The position numbers and the translations under genes were made by a program. The notes under the pieces were generated by a model that did not search any database, was not told where the DNA came from, and saw only the letters and a list, made by a program, of their open reading frames with translations. From Pycnococcus provasolii (Eukaryota; Chlorophyta; Pseudoscourfieldiophyceae; Pseudoscourfieldiales): a DNA stretch of 64,000 nt. Below, one piece after another: positions 1-8,800 of the stretch (positions within the stretch are counted from its first letter, which is position 1; every line of letters starts with the position of its first letter). Location: NCBI GenBank assembly GCA_049487715.1, contig CP150568.1:372001-436000 (forward strand), read 5' to 3'.

Positions 1-191
1 CGGCGGTGGTGAGTGACCGGGTTTGAAAGGAACCTGCTGAATTATGTACGACCTACAACTGTAACATCGCAAAACGAGAGTTTGTTTGATCTTCCCTTAG
101 TTGCTTCTCTTTTCAGTTGCCCTACTATGTACTGCACACGTTCTCGTTCAACCATAGTCAAAACAGCCAGCTGTTTCCTGCACGATCCTCT

Positions 192-413
192 TCAAGCCCA
201 CTTTTCCGTCTGCTTTCCCGCCTTGGCAACCGCTTCGAGCACACCTTCGGGCGTGAGTGCCGCGTCGTCAGCGATTTGCACGGTGACTTTTTGCGTTTCG
301 AGGCTGACGTCGAAGGAGGCGACGCCCTGTAATCTCCCCAAGATGCGTGTGACAGCGCCTGAGCACCCCTCGCACGTCATCGCCACACGAAGCTCGACCG
401 TCTCACCTCCCAT
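192..413 (-). CDS. HMA-domain copper chaperone-like protein (ATX1 type)
   Basis: A 73-residue protein that is essentially one heavy-metal-associated domain. The metal-binding loop MTCEGC (MxCxxC) lies near residues 11-16, and the rest follows the usual beta-alpha-beta-beta-alpha-beta order. Proteins of this family carry Cu(I) in the cytosol to P-type ATPases. The frame is open further upstream from a GTG, but the first ATG is at 411-413 and gives a start (MGGETVEL) typical of small HMA chaperones. The loop and the length make the family clear; the metal and the partner are inferred. No intron is needed. It is transcribed away from the gene that starts at 798. Confidence 0.85.
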   Translation of the reverse strand: MGGETVELRVAMTCEGCSGAVTRILGRLQGVASFDVSLETQKVTVQIADDAALTPEGVLEAVAKAGKQTEKWA

Positions 414-797
414 TATTATTATATCAAACACTTATTATTAGATCAACAAAAACAATAACACGAAAATACACACAAACCAAATAAAACGCGCCCCACAGGG
501 AGGACTCCCTCCAGGGAGGAAGGGTCCTTCCAAACAGGTTTCCGGGTAACCAGGGGCGTTCCAAGAGGAACCTGCTCGATACTCCGGAGGAACCCTAACC
601 CTAGCTGTAACCCTAACCCTAACCCTAGCTGTAACCCTAACCCTAACCCTAACCGTTGTTGTTGTTCCCCCGGGCCTTTTTCTTCGACCGTCCCGAGTGA
701 AAAGTTTCTTCTCGGGCCCCGGAGTTCTCCCCCTCCCCCTCCCCCTCGCGTTTTTTTTCCATTTCTCGCATTATATTTTTTTTATAGTTTGGGAAGC
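414..797. other. Intergenic region between divergent genes
   Basis: No coding signal seen. It contains the telomere-like tract at 591-656 and a CT-rich stretch at about 728-770 followed by T runs just before the ATG at 798. It must hold the promoters of both flanking divergent genes; no convincing TATA box was recognised. Confidence 0.6.
591..656. repeat. Interstitial telomere-like CCCTAA array
   Basis: Tandem CCCTAA units broken by the variant GCTGTAA (CCCTAGCTGTAACCCTAA appears twice). The unit equals TTAGGG on the other strand. It lies in the spacer between two divergent genes, not at a chromosome end. Confidence 0.85.
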
Positions 798-1565
798 ATG
801 TCGTCGTCGCCGCCGTCGCCGTCGTCGCCGTGGGGTTCCATTTCCATGGAGGACCCCTTTAAGTTTTTATCCGACAAAACGTCGTCATATCTGCAAAAAG
901 TCGAATTGGTAGTGAAGCCTGTTAGCGATAAAATCTTGATAATGACGACGACGGGATACGCACACGCTTCGGCGGGATGGGCGCAAGCGGAAGACTTGGT
1001 TTCGACCAACTACTCACTCGTCACCTCACAACTTTCCTCCGTGGAGCGCGAACAGTTCACGCAAGCCACTGTATTGGCGCGCTCATCCCTTGCCGCAGCA
1101 TCTCTCTACCCACAGGCGGTCGCAGCATGTGCGACTCTGGGGCTTGTCGCTGCTGTGCCGCACGTTCGAAGCGTGGTTTTGAGAAATACGCTCGGGCGAC
1201 TACGATCGGACGAAGGACGTCTGCGTGCACTCGAACGACGCGCAAGAAACATCACGGAAGATCACGTCGTGCGAAAAAACGACGAGGAGAAGCTCATCAC
1301 ACGACTCACCAACGCACAGAAGGAATACAGCCATGCGAAAATCAAACTCGAGGCGGCAGCAGCGCAGCTCAGGGCACTCGAACAACGCGCAACAGCCGCA
1401 CACGAAAGCGCAGGCACGCTCGCGGCGGAACTGCGAATCGCGCCAAGCAGAGAAGCGGCACTTCTGCGAGCGGACGTGGGAAAGGTTGCTACGGACATCA
1501 AGCGGCAGAAGTCGGTCGTCACGCGAAAACTGCAAAATTTGACGAGCCAGGGACTCTACGTGTAA
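798..1565 (+). CDS. RHIP1-like coiled-coil protein with a hydrophobic segment
   Basis: A 255-residue protein. It has a Ser/Pro-rich N-terminus, a hydrophobic stretch at about residues 90-112 (rich in Ala, Leu and Val), then a motif NTLGRLRSDE followed by a long coiled coil to about residue 215, and a conserved-looking tail (PSREAALLR, then a final LQNLTSQGLYV). This order and these motifs match plant proteins of the RGS1-HXK1-interacting protein 1 (RHIP1) family as I remember them, whose Arabidopsis member bridges a G-protein regulator and hexokinase 1. The role in an alga is unknown. The reading frame could begin at a TTG at 789, but the first ATG is at 798. The family call rests on remembered motifs, not an alignment. 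Confidence 0.65.
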   Translation: MSSSPPSPSSPWGSISMEDPFKFLSDKTSSYLQKVELVVKPVSDKILIMTTTGYAHASAGWAQAEDLVSTNYSLVTSQLSSVEREQFTQATVLARSSLAAASLYPQAVAACATLGLVAAVPHVRSVVLRNTLGRLRSDEGRLRALERRARNITEDHVVRKNDEEKLITRLTNAQKEYSHAKIKLEAAAAQLRALEQRATAAHESAGTLAAELRIAPSREAALLRADVGKVATDIKRQKSVVTRKLQNLTSQGLYV

Positions 1566-1639
1566 CAGGTTGCTTCTTTTTGTTGTTGGTTTTTTACTTA
1601 CTTCATTCATTCAGAGAGGTGGAAAAAACAACTGACGAC

Positions 1640-3133
1640 TCACCGCCGATAAACTGTCGCTGGGAGTGCGTACCGAGGGCTTTTGCGCGGTGAAAGCAGC
1701 GTGCCAGGTGCCGGCCCGTCACCAGAATTGCCCGCGTTGCCTATGGTTGCCTGGCCAGCCGCCGGGGGAATGTCGCGCGCGCTGAAAGCATTAAGCAGAA
1801 GCTGCATCTCGCCCGGTGTGAACTGCGGGCTGTTGAGCATGCGCGCCGAATCGGGCTGCGCGAGGCGTGGTGAACGCCGCGCACCTGCGGGGTGAACGGG
1901 AGAGCCGTGCACGGGCGTTCCGTCGCCGCTCGTGATCGGAGCTTTGGCGCGGAATAGCTTCTGAAGAATCGCATTCTTTGCGCTCGCACTGCGCGTTGAG
2001 TCAAGCGCCCCAGCACCAGCGCCTGCCGTGCCGGCATTGCGCCCCAACGGCGATGCGCCGAGAGCCCCTCGCGTGCTGCGCGCGGTACCACCCCCAAGCG
2101 GGCTCATTCCGCCGCGTGGGCTCGCGGCACGCGTCATTGCACGGTGTGCGTACGACGAAGGCGCTGCCATTGACCCAGCCGCACCGCCTGCGGCATTCCC
2201 CGGCGTCGGCGTGCCGCTGAGCAACCAACCCATAACCTCTTTCATCTCGCGCATGTCCGTCTCGGTCGTCTGCGGGCCATGCACGGTTTGTCGCTTGCTC
2301 GGCGGCCCGTCGAAGTCCACCGAGAAGTGCTCGGGGAGCATCTGCTTCAGCGTCGCTGTCTCGAGCGGCGTGAGGATTCCGCTGGGTACGCGCAGCGTTT
2401 GCGTCACTGACGTGGGTTGTCCGCCACCGCCTCCAACGTGTGGTATGTCAATTGTCAGCTTGCGCTTCGCCCTCTTGCTGCCGCCGCTACCTGTGCCGCT
2501 TGGACTGCTGAGGCTTCCACTTCCCGTGCGGCCAAGGCTTCCGCCACCGCCGTTGGCGATCGTGGTGACGGTTATTGGCGCGGGGGGTGGCTGCTTCGCC
2601 GAGCCGGCCTTTTCCTTGGGCGGTCGCATACGCTTCTTGCAGATGGCCATGTAGCGGTTCTTGACGGCGTTGTCCGTTCTCCCTCGCACCATTTTGGCGA
2701 TTTCCGTCCACCGGTTGCCAAACTTTTTGTGTCCTTCAATGAGCAGGGCGTCCTCGTGTGCACTCCACCCACCTTTCGTGACCTCCGCGTTGAGGTAGTT
2801 CTGCCAGCGTCGGCGGCACTGCTTGGACGCCTTGGTTCCCATGGTTTCTGCAATGGCGGCCCACTTCTTCGTTCCGTACTCCCCCACGAGGCTTCGCAGC
2901 TGTTGGTCCTCCGCCTCCGTCCATACTGTGGTTCGTCCTGTTGGTGCGCCCGGTGGCTTCGAGGCTGCAGCTGATGCGGCTGCTGATGCTGATGCCGCTT
3001 GTTTTGCGTTTCCTTTTTTGGTTTTGGCGGCCGCCCCGGCCCCAGCCCCTGCGCCTGTTCTCCCCGCAGGCGGCGGCGGTGGCGCCTTGCCTGTCGCACC
3101 TGGCGGCGGCGGCGGCGGCTTCGGAGGCGGCAT
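1640..3133 (-). CDS. R2R3-MYB transcription factor, FOUR LIPS/MYB88-like
   Basis: A 497-residue nuclear protein. Residues 1-66 are Pro/Gly/Ala-rich and disordered. Two MYB repeats follow: R2 at about 70-115 (W70, W91, W110) and R3 at about 120-168, beginning GGWSAHEDALL and containing FGNRWTEIAKMVRGRTDNAVKN. The QCRRRW and GNRWTEIAK motifs are closest to plant FLP/MYB88 (MYB124), which repress cell-cycle genes during terminal divisions. The rest is low complexity, rich in Gly, Ser and Pro, with short patches such as LTPLETATLKQMLPEHFSVD that may be functional. The ATG at 3131-3133 sits directly against a TA/GT microsatellite, so a longer or spliced 5' end is possible. MYB identity is certain; the subgroup is likely. 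Confidence 0.9.
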   Translation of the reverse strand: MPPPKPPPPPPGATGKAPPPPPAGRTGAGAGAGAAAKTKKGNAKQAASASAAASAAASKPPGAPTGRTTVWTEAEDQQLRSLVGEYGTKKWAAIAETMGTKASKQCRRRWQNYLNAEVTKGGWSAHEDALLIEGHKKFGNRWTEIAKMVRGRTDNAVKNRYMAICKKRMRPPKEKAGSAKQPPPAPITVTTIANGGGGSLGRTGSGSLSSPSGTGSGGSKRAKRKLTIDIPHVGGGGGQPTSVTQTLRVPSGILTPLETATLKQMLPEHFSVDFDGPPSKRQTVHGPQTTETDMREMKEVMGWLLSGTPTPGNAAGGAAGSMAAPSSYAHRAMTRAASPRGGMSPLGGGTARSTRGALGASPLGRNAGTAGAGAGALDSTRSASAKNAILQKLFRAKAPITSGDGTPVHGSPVHPAGARRSPRLAQPDSARMLNSPQFTPGEMQLLLNAFSARDIPPAAGQATIGNAGNSGDGPAPGTLLSPRKSPRYALPATVYRR

Positions 3134-3137
3134 ACCT

Positions 3138-3157
3138 TATATATATATATGTGTGTG
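3138..3157. repeat. TA/GT microsatellite abutting the MYB start codon
   Basis: An alternating TA tract passes into GT repeats, beginning five bases upstream of the MYB ATG. It resembles a TATA box but is too close to the ATG to serve as one for this start. Confidence 0.7.
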
Positions 3158-4678
3158 CACACCTTCTTAAGGCACTTACACGAAAAAGGAAAAACACACA
3201 CCCTTAACGCCCTTTTTGTTGTAACCAAACTGCTGGGCCTTTTATTCGGGCCTTGAGTGGGAGAAAGAATAACGGAGGCTTGGAAAGCTGGAAAGAAAAG
3301 GGGCTTGAAGAGTGGAGGAACGTGGCGTGTACAAAGCCTTCAAGCTTTCTTGTTCTTGTTCTTGTTTTTGTTCTTTGGCCTCCTCCCGTCCCGTCCCGTC
3401 CGTCTCACACTCTCCCACTCTCCCACTCGCGAGTGCCTGCACCGTCGGCCTGCACACTCTCACGCTCTCATCACACTCGGCCTGCTGCCTGCACACTCTG
3501 AGTGCACCAGTCTGCCCGTCGAGCGTCCGTCATCGGCTCATCGGCTCATACGGCTCATCAAACCCATGATGATGGCTTTACGCAATTACTGGCAAAAGCT
3601 TCGTGGACGAGCAACTGGTTCTTCAGAGACTTCAGAGGAGCATGTATGATACTCGGTTCGGTTCCCTACTGGCACCTCACGGCTCACTGGAGTCACTCGG
3701 ATGCTGGTGCTGGTGGTACTGGTGGTACTGGTGGTGGTGGCTGTTGGTGCTGGGCTGCTGGCTGGGTGGGTGCGTTTGGGGGAATCCTGGTTGAGTCGTC
3801 GTGCTCTTTGTGCGTGAATATGCATACAGTAATTAATTTTTGAGGAAACTGGCGTGAAAAAAACGGAAATTATGGCAAACACGTGCAGTACTGCAGTGCA
3901 GTGCAAACTCGCATTGTTTCGTTTCATTTCGTTTCATTTCGTTTCGTTTTGGTGAATTGCGTTTGGTCTTTGGAGAAGCGATGGCGACTGCCTTGCAGCC
4001 TTGCCCGATGAGGTTCCAATTCCACGAAAATTCTTGAAAATTCTTTTGGGGTTGTTGGAGAAAGAAAAAAAAAAAAACGATACAGCGAGTGGGCAGCAAC
4101 GCGAACTCGAGCAACGTAGTTCTAGGGTAGGTTATCAGCTGATTGGTGATACTCACAGACTAGCCTGCCACACCTGCCTGCCTCCAAGTTTCACGCAACC
4201 CAAGGCTGCAAGGTCATAGTTCTTAATAATAACCGACGTGCTGTCCAATTTCAGGTCTCAGGATGTGCGTGTTCTTTGATTGATCGCTTCGATGATGGAG
4301 TGAGAGCCGTGAGAGCCGTGAGCCTTGAATGGACGATTGGAGCAGCCCAGCAAGCCAACCAAATGCCAATTCACCAAATGCTTGCTTGAATGCTAAGCCT
4401 GATCCTGAGCTTGACGGACGTATGACGGCACGGACTGGACTGCACGCAGAGCAAAGGACGAAGGAAGGGATTATGCACCAGAGTTCATATATTAGTATTA
4501 AGGACGGATCCCCATTACAGTACGACAATTCAGAACCAAGCCTTAGGTGTGTGTGCAAGCCCCTGCCTCCTGGGCCAGGCAGAGTTTCAAACCGCAGAAA
4601 GATTTGGCGCGCGTTCATCCGGCTGATTGTCAGGTGTCATTCCCAGAAGTTCAAAGAGCTCCGAGGCAGATATCTCGA
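3158..4678. other. Intergenic region between divergent MYB and HYLS1 genes
   Basis: About 1.5 kb with no supported gene. It contains a TGG/TGC-type imperfect repeat around 3702-3770 and a TTTCGTTTCA-type repeat at about 3917-3953. The many short reading frames here have no recognisable domains. Promoters of both flanking genes must lie here. Confidence 0.5.
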
Positions 4679-5606
4679 ATGTCCGCCATGGCCCCGCCCC
4701 CGCTCCTGCTTGCCGAGGTGCAAAAGCAACTCAAGAAACTAGGACACGGCGCAGTGCCCAACGAAGTCGTCCTCGCCTTCCTAAGCGAACTCGCGGAAGA
4801 AGAAGGTGGGATGGAAACGCTGCTCGCCGCGGCGTCAGCGGCAGGGGCAGTCGACGACGTTCCGCTCAAAACCATCGCAGCTGCGACGAATTCGCCACAA
4901 CGCCCGGTCGGCAACTCGGCAACAAGACAGCGCAGGAGCTTGGCACCGCCGAGGCGCGAACTCACGACGAACACACACGCCGCTGCTCAGGAAAGAGTCA
5001 GGCCGGCCACCGCACCGCCATCTACTGCGCGGGTGCCGCTCGCTGCACGAACCGCCCCGAACGTCGTCAACGCACCGACACACAGACAGAGACCACGCAC
5101 GCCCGCTGCAAGCAAACCGCCGTGGCGTGCGAACCAGCTGACCGCGCAGGTGCCAACCACGCCGGTGGCACCAGCACACGTCGCAAACGTACCAACATCG
5201 CGACCTCGCACCGCAGACGGCTCGGAAAACCGTTCTCACAAAACAGACCGCGTCAAGAGGCACCAGAGCCTTACGCGCACGTGGTCGAGGTGCACCGTCG
5301 GTAACACGACAAAGCAGCCGGGTGAGGCCGCGGCCGCCATCCCTCTGGCGCGCCGCCGCGACGAACCGCTCAACTTCCACCTTCGCTTTGCGGAGGCGCA
5401 CCGGCGTGCGGAGCAGGCGCGGCGCACCGCCGTCACGAACGGCCGCGCGCGTTCTAAGGCGACGCGGGCGCTTGAGTCGTCGGGGAGCCAGTCGCGCGTT
5501 CCATGGTAAGCGCACGTAAAACGCACGTAATATCACCTTCGTTTGTTCTCTTTCTTCAAGTATGACTTCCGTGTACTCCATGCACTTCCGGCGTCCCGCG
5601 CCATGA
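4679..5606 (+). CDS. HYLS1-like centriolar protein (one intron)
   Basis: Exons 4679-5505 and 5561-5606, about 290 residues. The N-terminus has a helical segment (LLAEVQKQLKKLG followed by VPNEVVLAFLSEL) like algal HYLS1 proteins. Near residue 188 lies KTDRVKRHQSLTRTWSR, which resembles the HYLS-1 box of human HYLS1 (KTDRVARYFEYKRDW). HYLS1 is a centriole component needed for cilium formation. The unspliced frame stops at 5507-5509, but TG|GTAAGC at 5506 and TTTCTTCAAG| at 5560 form a textbook 55-bp intron, giving a tail ending in MHFRRPAP. The start could instead be the ATG at 4688, which has a better context. The middle is Pro/Ala/Arg-rich and poorly conserved. The axonemal dynein gene in this window agrees with a ciliated organism. 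Confidence 0.65.
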
Positions 5607-5775
5607 GCTCCTCCACCGCCTTGGCGGCTTCCAGCGCAACCTTGCGCAACGCGCCGATGGAGTTGCACACCGCCAAACGTTTTGCGGTCGGGCGATATCA
5701 TGAGCTCAGAACTCCATCTGCGCCACGATAACGTACAAAAGTATATGTCAAGATTCATTATTATTTATCAATTTA

Positions 5776-6000
5776 TTAAAATGATCCGTTCGGCGTGTCG
5801 GAACTTACGGGAACCCTAGCTTGATCGTGCATATTACCGAGTTCGCATTCATTCACTTTGGCGATCGGAATGAGAGTGCTCGACTGCTCGTCGATCTCCA
5901 CGCTCACGACGCGGTCATGTCTCATCCAAAAAAGAAGATCCGGACGGCGCACCAAGCGAGGCGTTACCGCGTTACATACTGGCCTCCCGAGGCGGCTTCG
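5776..6000 (-). pseudogene. Remnant of a PD-(D/E)xK nuclease-like protein
   Basis: The minus-strand frame has no ATG at its head and reads CNAVTPRLVRRPDLLFWM, then VVSVEIDEQ, then NECELGNMHDQ. The order RPD-hydrophobic-EIDE-xx(H)-CE-M resembles a nuclease-like domain (RPDxLF, EIDExQH, CExxRM) seen in many protist and giant-virus proteins. The His expected after EIDEQ is Ser, an insertion lies before CE, and there is no proper start or end. I read it as a decayed fragment. The family match is from memory and short; it could also be chance. Confidence 0.3.
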
Positions 6001-6228
6001 CCGGAGGGTGGTTGATTTGTGACAACAGCATCGCCGCGATGAGCTTCGTGCCAAGCGACGGAGAAAGAAACGCCCCCGGGGGCGGTGGTGGCGGGTTTCG
6101 GGGCCCCCAAACGTTTGCGGCCAGCGACCAAGAGAACAAAGGGGGGGGAAAAAGACTGGTGTGGGTCATTATTTCCCCCCTCCAGGGGGAAAAAAGAAAA
6201 GGGAAAAGGAAATTTTATTTTATTTTTT

Positions 6229-6305
6229 TTTGGGGGGGGGAGGGGAGGGAGAAAAAAAGAAGAAGAGGGGGGGGAAGGGGGAGGGCCCGGGGGGGGGGGG
6301 GGGGG
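6229..6305. repeat. G-run/poly-purine tract
   Basis: Long G homopolymers (runs of 8 to more than 15) mixed with GA-rich purine sequence, continuing a milder tract from about 6140. Such sequence can form G-quadruplexes and is also a common place for read or assembly error. No coding content is supported here. Confidence 0.8.
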
Positions 6306-6429
6306 AGCCTCTCCCTCCGAGGCCTCGACTTTTTTTCTAGACGTCCGTGCCGCCTATAGGCCACCAAGCCCGTGGCGTCACAAAAACGCCAACCCCGAGG
6401 CCAACCCCGACGGAGGAGGAATGCCAACT

Positions 6430-6677
6430 TCCGGGGATTTTGAATCCTCTTTTGACCGTTACTCTTCGGAAATCTGTCCTTTGTTATTTTCTTTCTTCGA
6501 CTGTTTGAATTTTGAGTCACCCGTTTGCAAGTCCATTTATAGTCTAACATTTAGTAGTTGATCCATGGCGCCTTCGCTCCCACCTCGTCATCATCCTGGT
6601 GGCGGCGGCAGCTCTGTCTCTCGTCGTGGTGGTGCTTCAGCTCAATCTCATCGTTCATGCGTGCTTCGGCTTGTGCG
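6430..6677. repeat. Duplicated promoter plus N-terminal coding segment, copy A
   Basis: This 248-bp segment is almost identical to 8522-8800. It begins TCCGGGGATTTTGAATCC and covers the presumed promoter (including CATTTATAGTCTAAC), the 5' leader, the ATG at 6565 and about 38 codons. The main differences are a shorter His-codon stretch and a 4-bp leader difference. Confidence 0.95.
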
Positions 6678-8181
6678 ATGGTACTTTCTCAAAGACGCCT
6701 TGCTCATCGCTGCGCTTGGTTTATTCTTGGTGACAATCATACAACAAACCTCAATCATTGCGACCAACAATAAAGACGAACGCGCGCGATCTGCACCAAC
6801 GACAAACTGGCAGTCACGACGTCACGTTCGAAGACTGCGTGCTCCCGTTTTCCGACAAAACAGCACGACACGCCGTCGCGAAGAAGATGTTGTTGTCGAA
6901 CTCAAACGCACACCCGCCAACAATGCCCCGTGGCAGCTCGCCAACGACGAACGAGTTCAAATGACTCTCCTAGAGAAGGCACATGCCATCTACACCCTCG
7001 TCAAGCACCACGGTGACGATGTCGCGAAGAAGCTCGCCGTATGTGCGGAGTACCACGAATCCACGACGTCATCATCATCACCATCAAAAAGAGATGATCC
7101 GTCGTATCAGCTCTGGTGGAATGGTGCGGCACGCTATGTGGGCTGGGCGGCACCACAGCTCTACGCCACATCTGCTGTGGGGCAGACGCGATTCCTGATG
7201 ATACCCAAGTCCGCGACGACGAGTTTACGCGCAGCTCTCTCCAGGTCATTTCGTGATCTCTTCAGCACCAATGGCAAGCTCTTTCATCAACGCAGCCGCG
7301 GCGAGGGCAAGGGGTTCTACTGGTCCATCAACTCCACGCGTACTCGCTCACTTGCAGTGAGGAATCACAACAAGATTATTACACAGCACGGCGGCCACGT
7401 CGCTAGAAATACTACTATACCTAGCAGGGATAATAAAACCAATCTCCTTCTTTCAACGTCGTCGCAACCAAGGCGTGACCTTGCCTCATACTACGGTGCG
7501 GCATTCACCACAAACCCAATTGACCGAATCATCAAGGGGTACATGCAGCTTCACTTGCTGAAGGCAAGAAAAAAGTTCGCTAGAAGATATCTTAAAGCTG
7601 CCAAAAACTACACGACGCTGCCTGAGCTCATGCAAAGCGAATTCTCGCAATTTGTCGACGATCTATACAACCAGGTGAGCTCGCGCATTAACGGAAATTT
7701 CGACGTTCACGGTTCCCCGATGATGCCATTCTTCTACAACGCCTTTGCGGACATGAGAGAGCTGCTCGACCACGACATAGGTGTAGCGGGAAGTTACCGC
7801 CGGCGGTGGAATTCATCAGATATCGTCAATGCTGTCGTACAGTTCGTGGGTAAGACAGAGAATTTCGACGAGGACTGGAAACGCATGCTCGACGACCGCG
7901 ACGCCTTTATCGGATCCAAGAACAACAGTATTGTGGCCCCCTTTGCGAATGCGAAGAGGGTCGGGCGCAAAAATGCGAAAAAGGGTCGAAAAAACAACTT
8001 GCTCCAGAACATGTCGCACGTGAACACAATGGATCAGCACATGGCGGAGACGTTGTGTGCATCGCTGTTCATGGACTTTGTGTGTCTTGGTTACGAGTTT
8101 CCGCCCGAGTGTGATCGTTTCGAGAGGGCAATCAAGACCAATCAACTAAACAGGGACGTGCCACTGCCGCTGGTATACTAG
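6565..8181 (+). CDS. Golgi-type sulfotransferase (type II membrane protein)
   Basis: A 538-residue protein. A basic cytoplasmic tail is followed by one membrane anchor at about residues 40-62 and a lumenal catalytic domain. The 5'-phosphosulfate loop is MIPKSATTSL near residue 212, the 3'-phosphate site is TTNPIDRIIKGYM near 315, and FVGKTENFDEDW near 428 matches the carbohydrate (Sulfotransfer_2-like) sulfotransferases. These enzymes move sulfate from PAPS to sugars of glycoproteins or polysaccharides in the Golgi; the acceptor here is unknown. Several NxS/T sites fit a lumenal domain. The promoter and the first 38 codons are duplicated upstream of the next gene. The ATG at 6565 is the only good start. 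The family is likely; the exact substrate class is not. Confidence 0.8.
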   Translation: MAPSLPPRHHPGGGGSSVSRRGGASAQSHRSCVLRLVRWYFLKDALLIAALGLFLVTIIQQTSIIATNNKDERARSAPTTNWQSRRHVRRLRAPVFRQNSTTRRREEDVVVELKRTPANNAPWQLANDERVQMTLLEKAHAIYTLVKHHGDDVAKKLAVCAEYHESTTSSSSPSKRDDPSYQLWWNGAARYVGWAAPQLYATSAVGQTRFLMIPKSATTSLRAALSRSFRDLFSTNGKLFHQRSRGEGKGFYWSINSTRTRSLAVRNHNKIITQHGGHVARNTTIPSRDNKTNLLLSTSSQPRRDLASYYGAAFTTNPIDRIIKGYMQLHLLKARKKFARRYLKAAKNYTTLPELMQSEFSQFVDDLYNQVSSRINGNFDVHGSPMMPFFYNAFADMRELLDHDIGVAGSYRRRWNSSDIVNAVVQFVGKTENFDEDWKRMLDDRDAFIGSKNNSIVAPFANAKRVGRKNAKKGRKNNLLQNMSHVNTMDQHMAETLCASLFMDFVCLGYEFPPECDRFERAIKTNQLNRDVPLPLVY

Positions 8182-8521
8182 CATGCACGCGATTGCTCAT
8201 TCAGTCAGTAACGGAGAAGGTTGTTTACATATCACTTACATGAAGGATGCACTTGCCGCACGTGTCACCACCGAGCATCATCCGCATGTGCCACCCCCGT
8301 CGCTCGGCTAGAGCTTTCGTGGCGTTGCGTATGTAGCCGGCGGTCCACGAAACGAAGTGAGAAACGCATAACCTACCCGAGCGCTCGGGAGCCGAGGCGG
8401 CATGCGATCAGCGGTCCCCTCCCGCCACACTAATCTGCGCGCCTGCCATTCGGGGTTCGGGAATTCCCCTCCGAGGCTCCGAGGTCCGGGGCTTGGCATC
8501 CTGTGCTTTTGTCGCCGCACC
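8182..8521. other. Spacer between the two sulfotransferase-like genes
   Basis: About 340 bp with no supported gene or RNA. It must contain the 3' end of the upstream gene; the duplicated promoter segment starts right after it. Confidence 0.5.
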
Positions 8522-8800
8522 TCCGGGGATTTTGAATCCTCTTTTGACCGTTACTCTTCGGAAATCTGTCCGTTGTTATTTTCTTTCTTCGACTGTTTGA
8601 ATTTTGAGTCACCCGTTTGCAAGTCCATTTATACTCTAACATTTATTTAGTAGTTGATCCATGGCGCCTTCGCTCCCACCTCGTCGTCAGTCCCACCACC
8701 ATCATCATCGTCATCATCCTGGTGGCGGCGGCAGCTCTGTCTCTCGTCGTGGTGGTGCTTCAGCTCAATCTCATCGTTCATGCGTGCTTCGGCTTGTGCG
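8522..8800. repeat. Duplicated promoter plus N-terminal coding segment, copy B
   Basis: Copy B of the segment at 6430-6677. It carries an extra CAC/CAT-rich stretch (coding a His run) near 8695-8718 and a 4-bp insertion in the leader. Identity ends abruptly at 8800, after the codons for CVLRLVR. Confidence 0.95.

Noticed and set aside
3502-3843. Trp/Gly-rich frames over the TGG-type repeat
   Set aside because: All coding appearance comes from the simple repeat; no conserved segment and several competing frames.
5533-5697. Minus-strand frame reading like a helical C-terminus (ALRKVALEAAKAVEELMARD)
   Set aside because: It has no start codon, an in-frame stop just upstream, no clear splice acceptor, and lies across the second exon of the HYLS1-like gene. 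Probably antisense of Ser/Ala-rich sequence.
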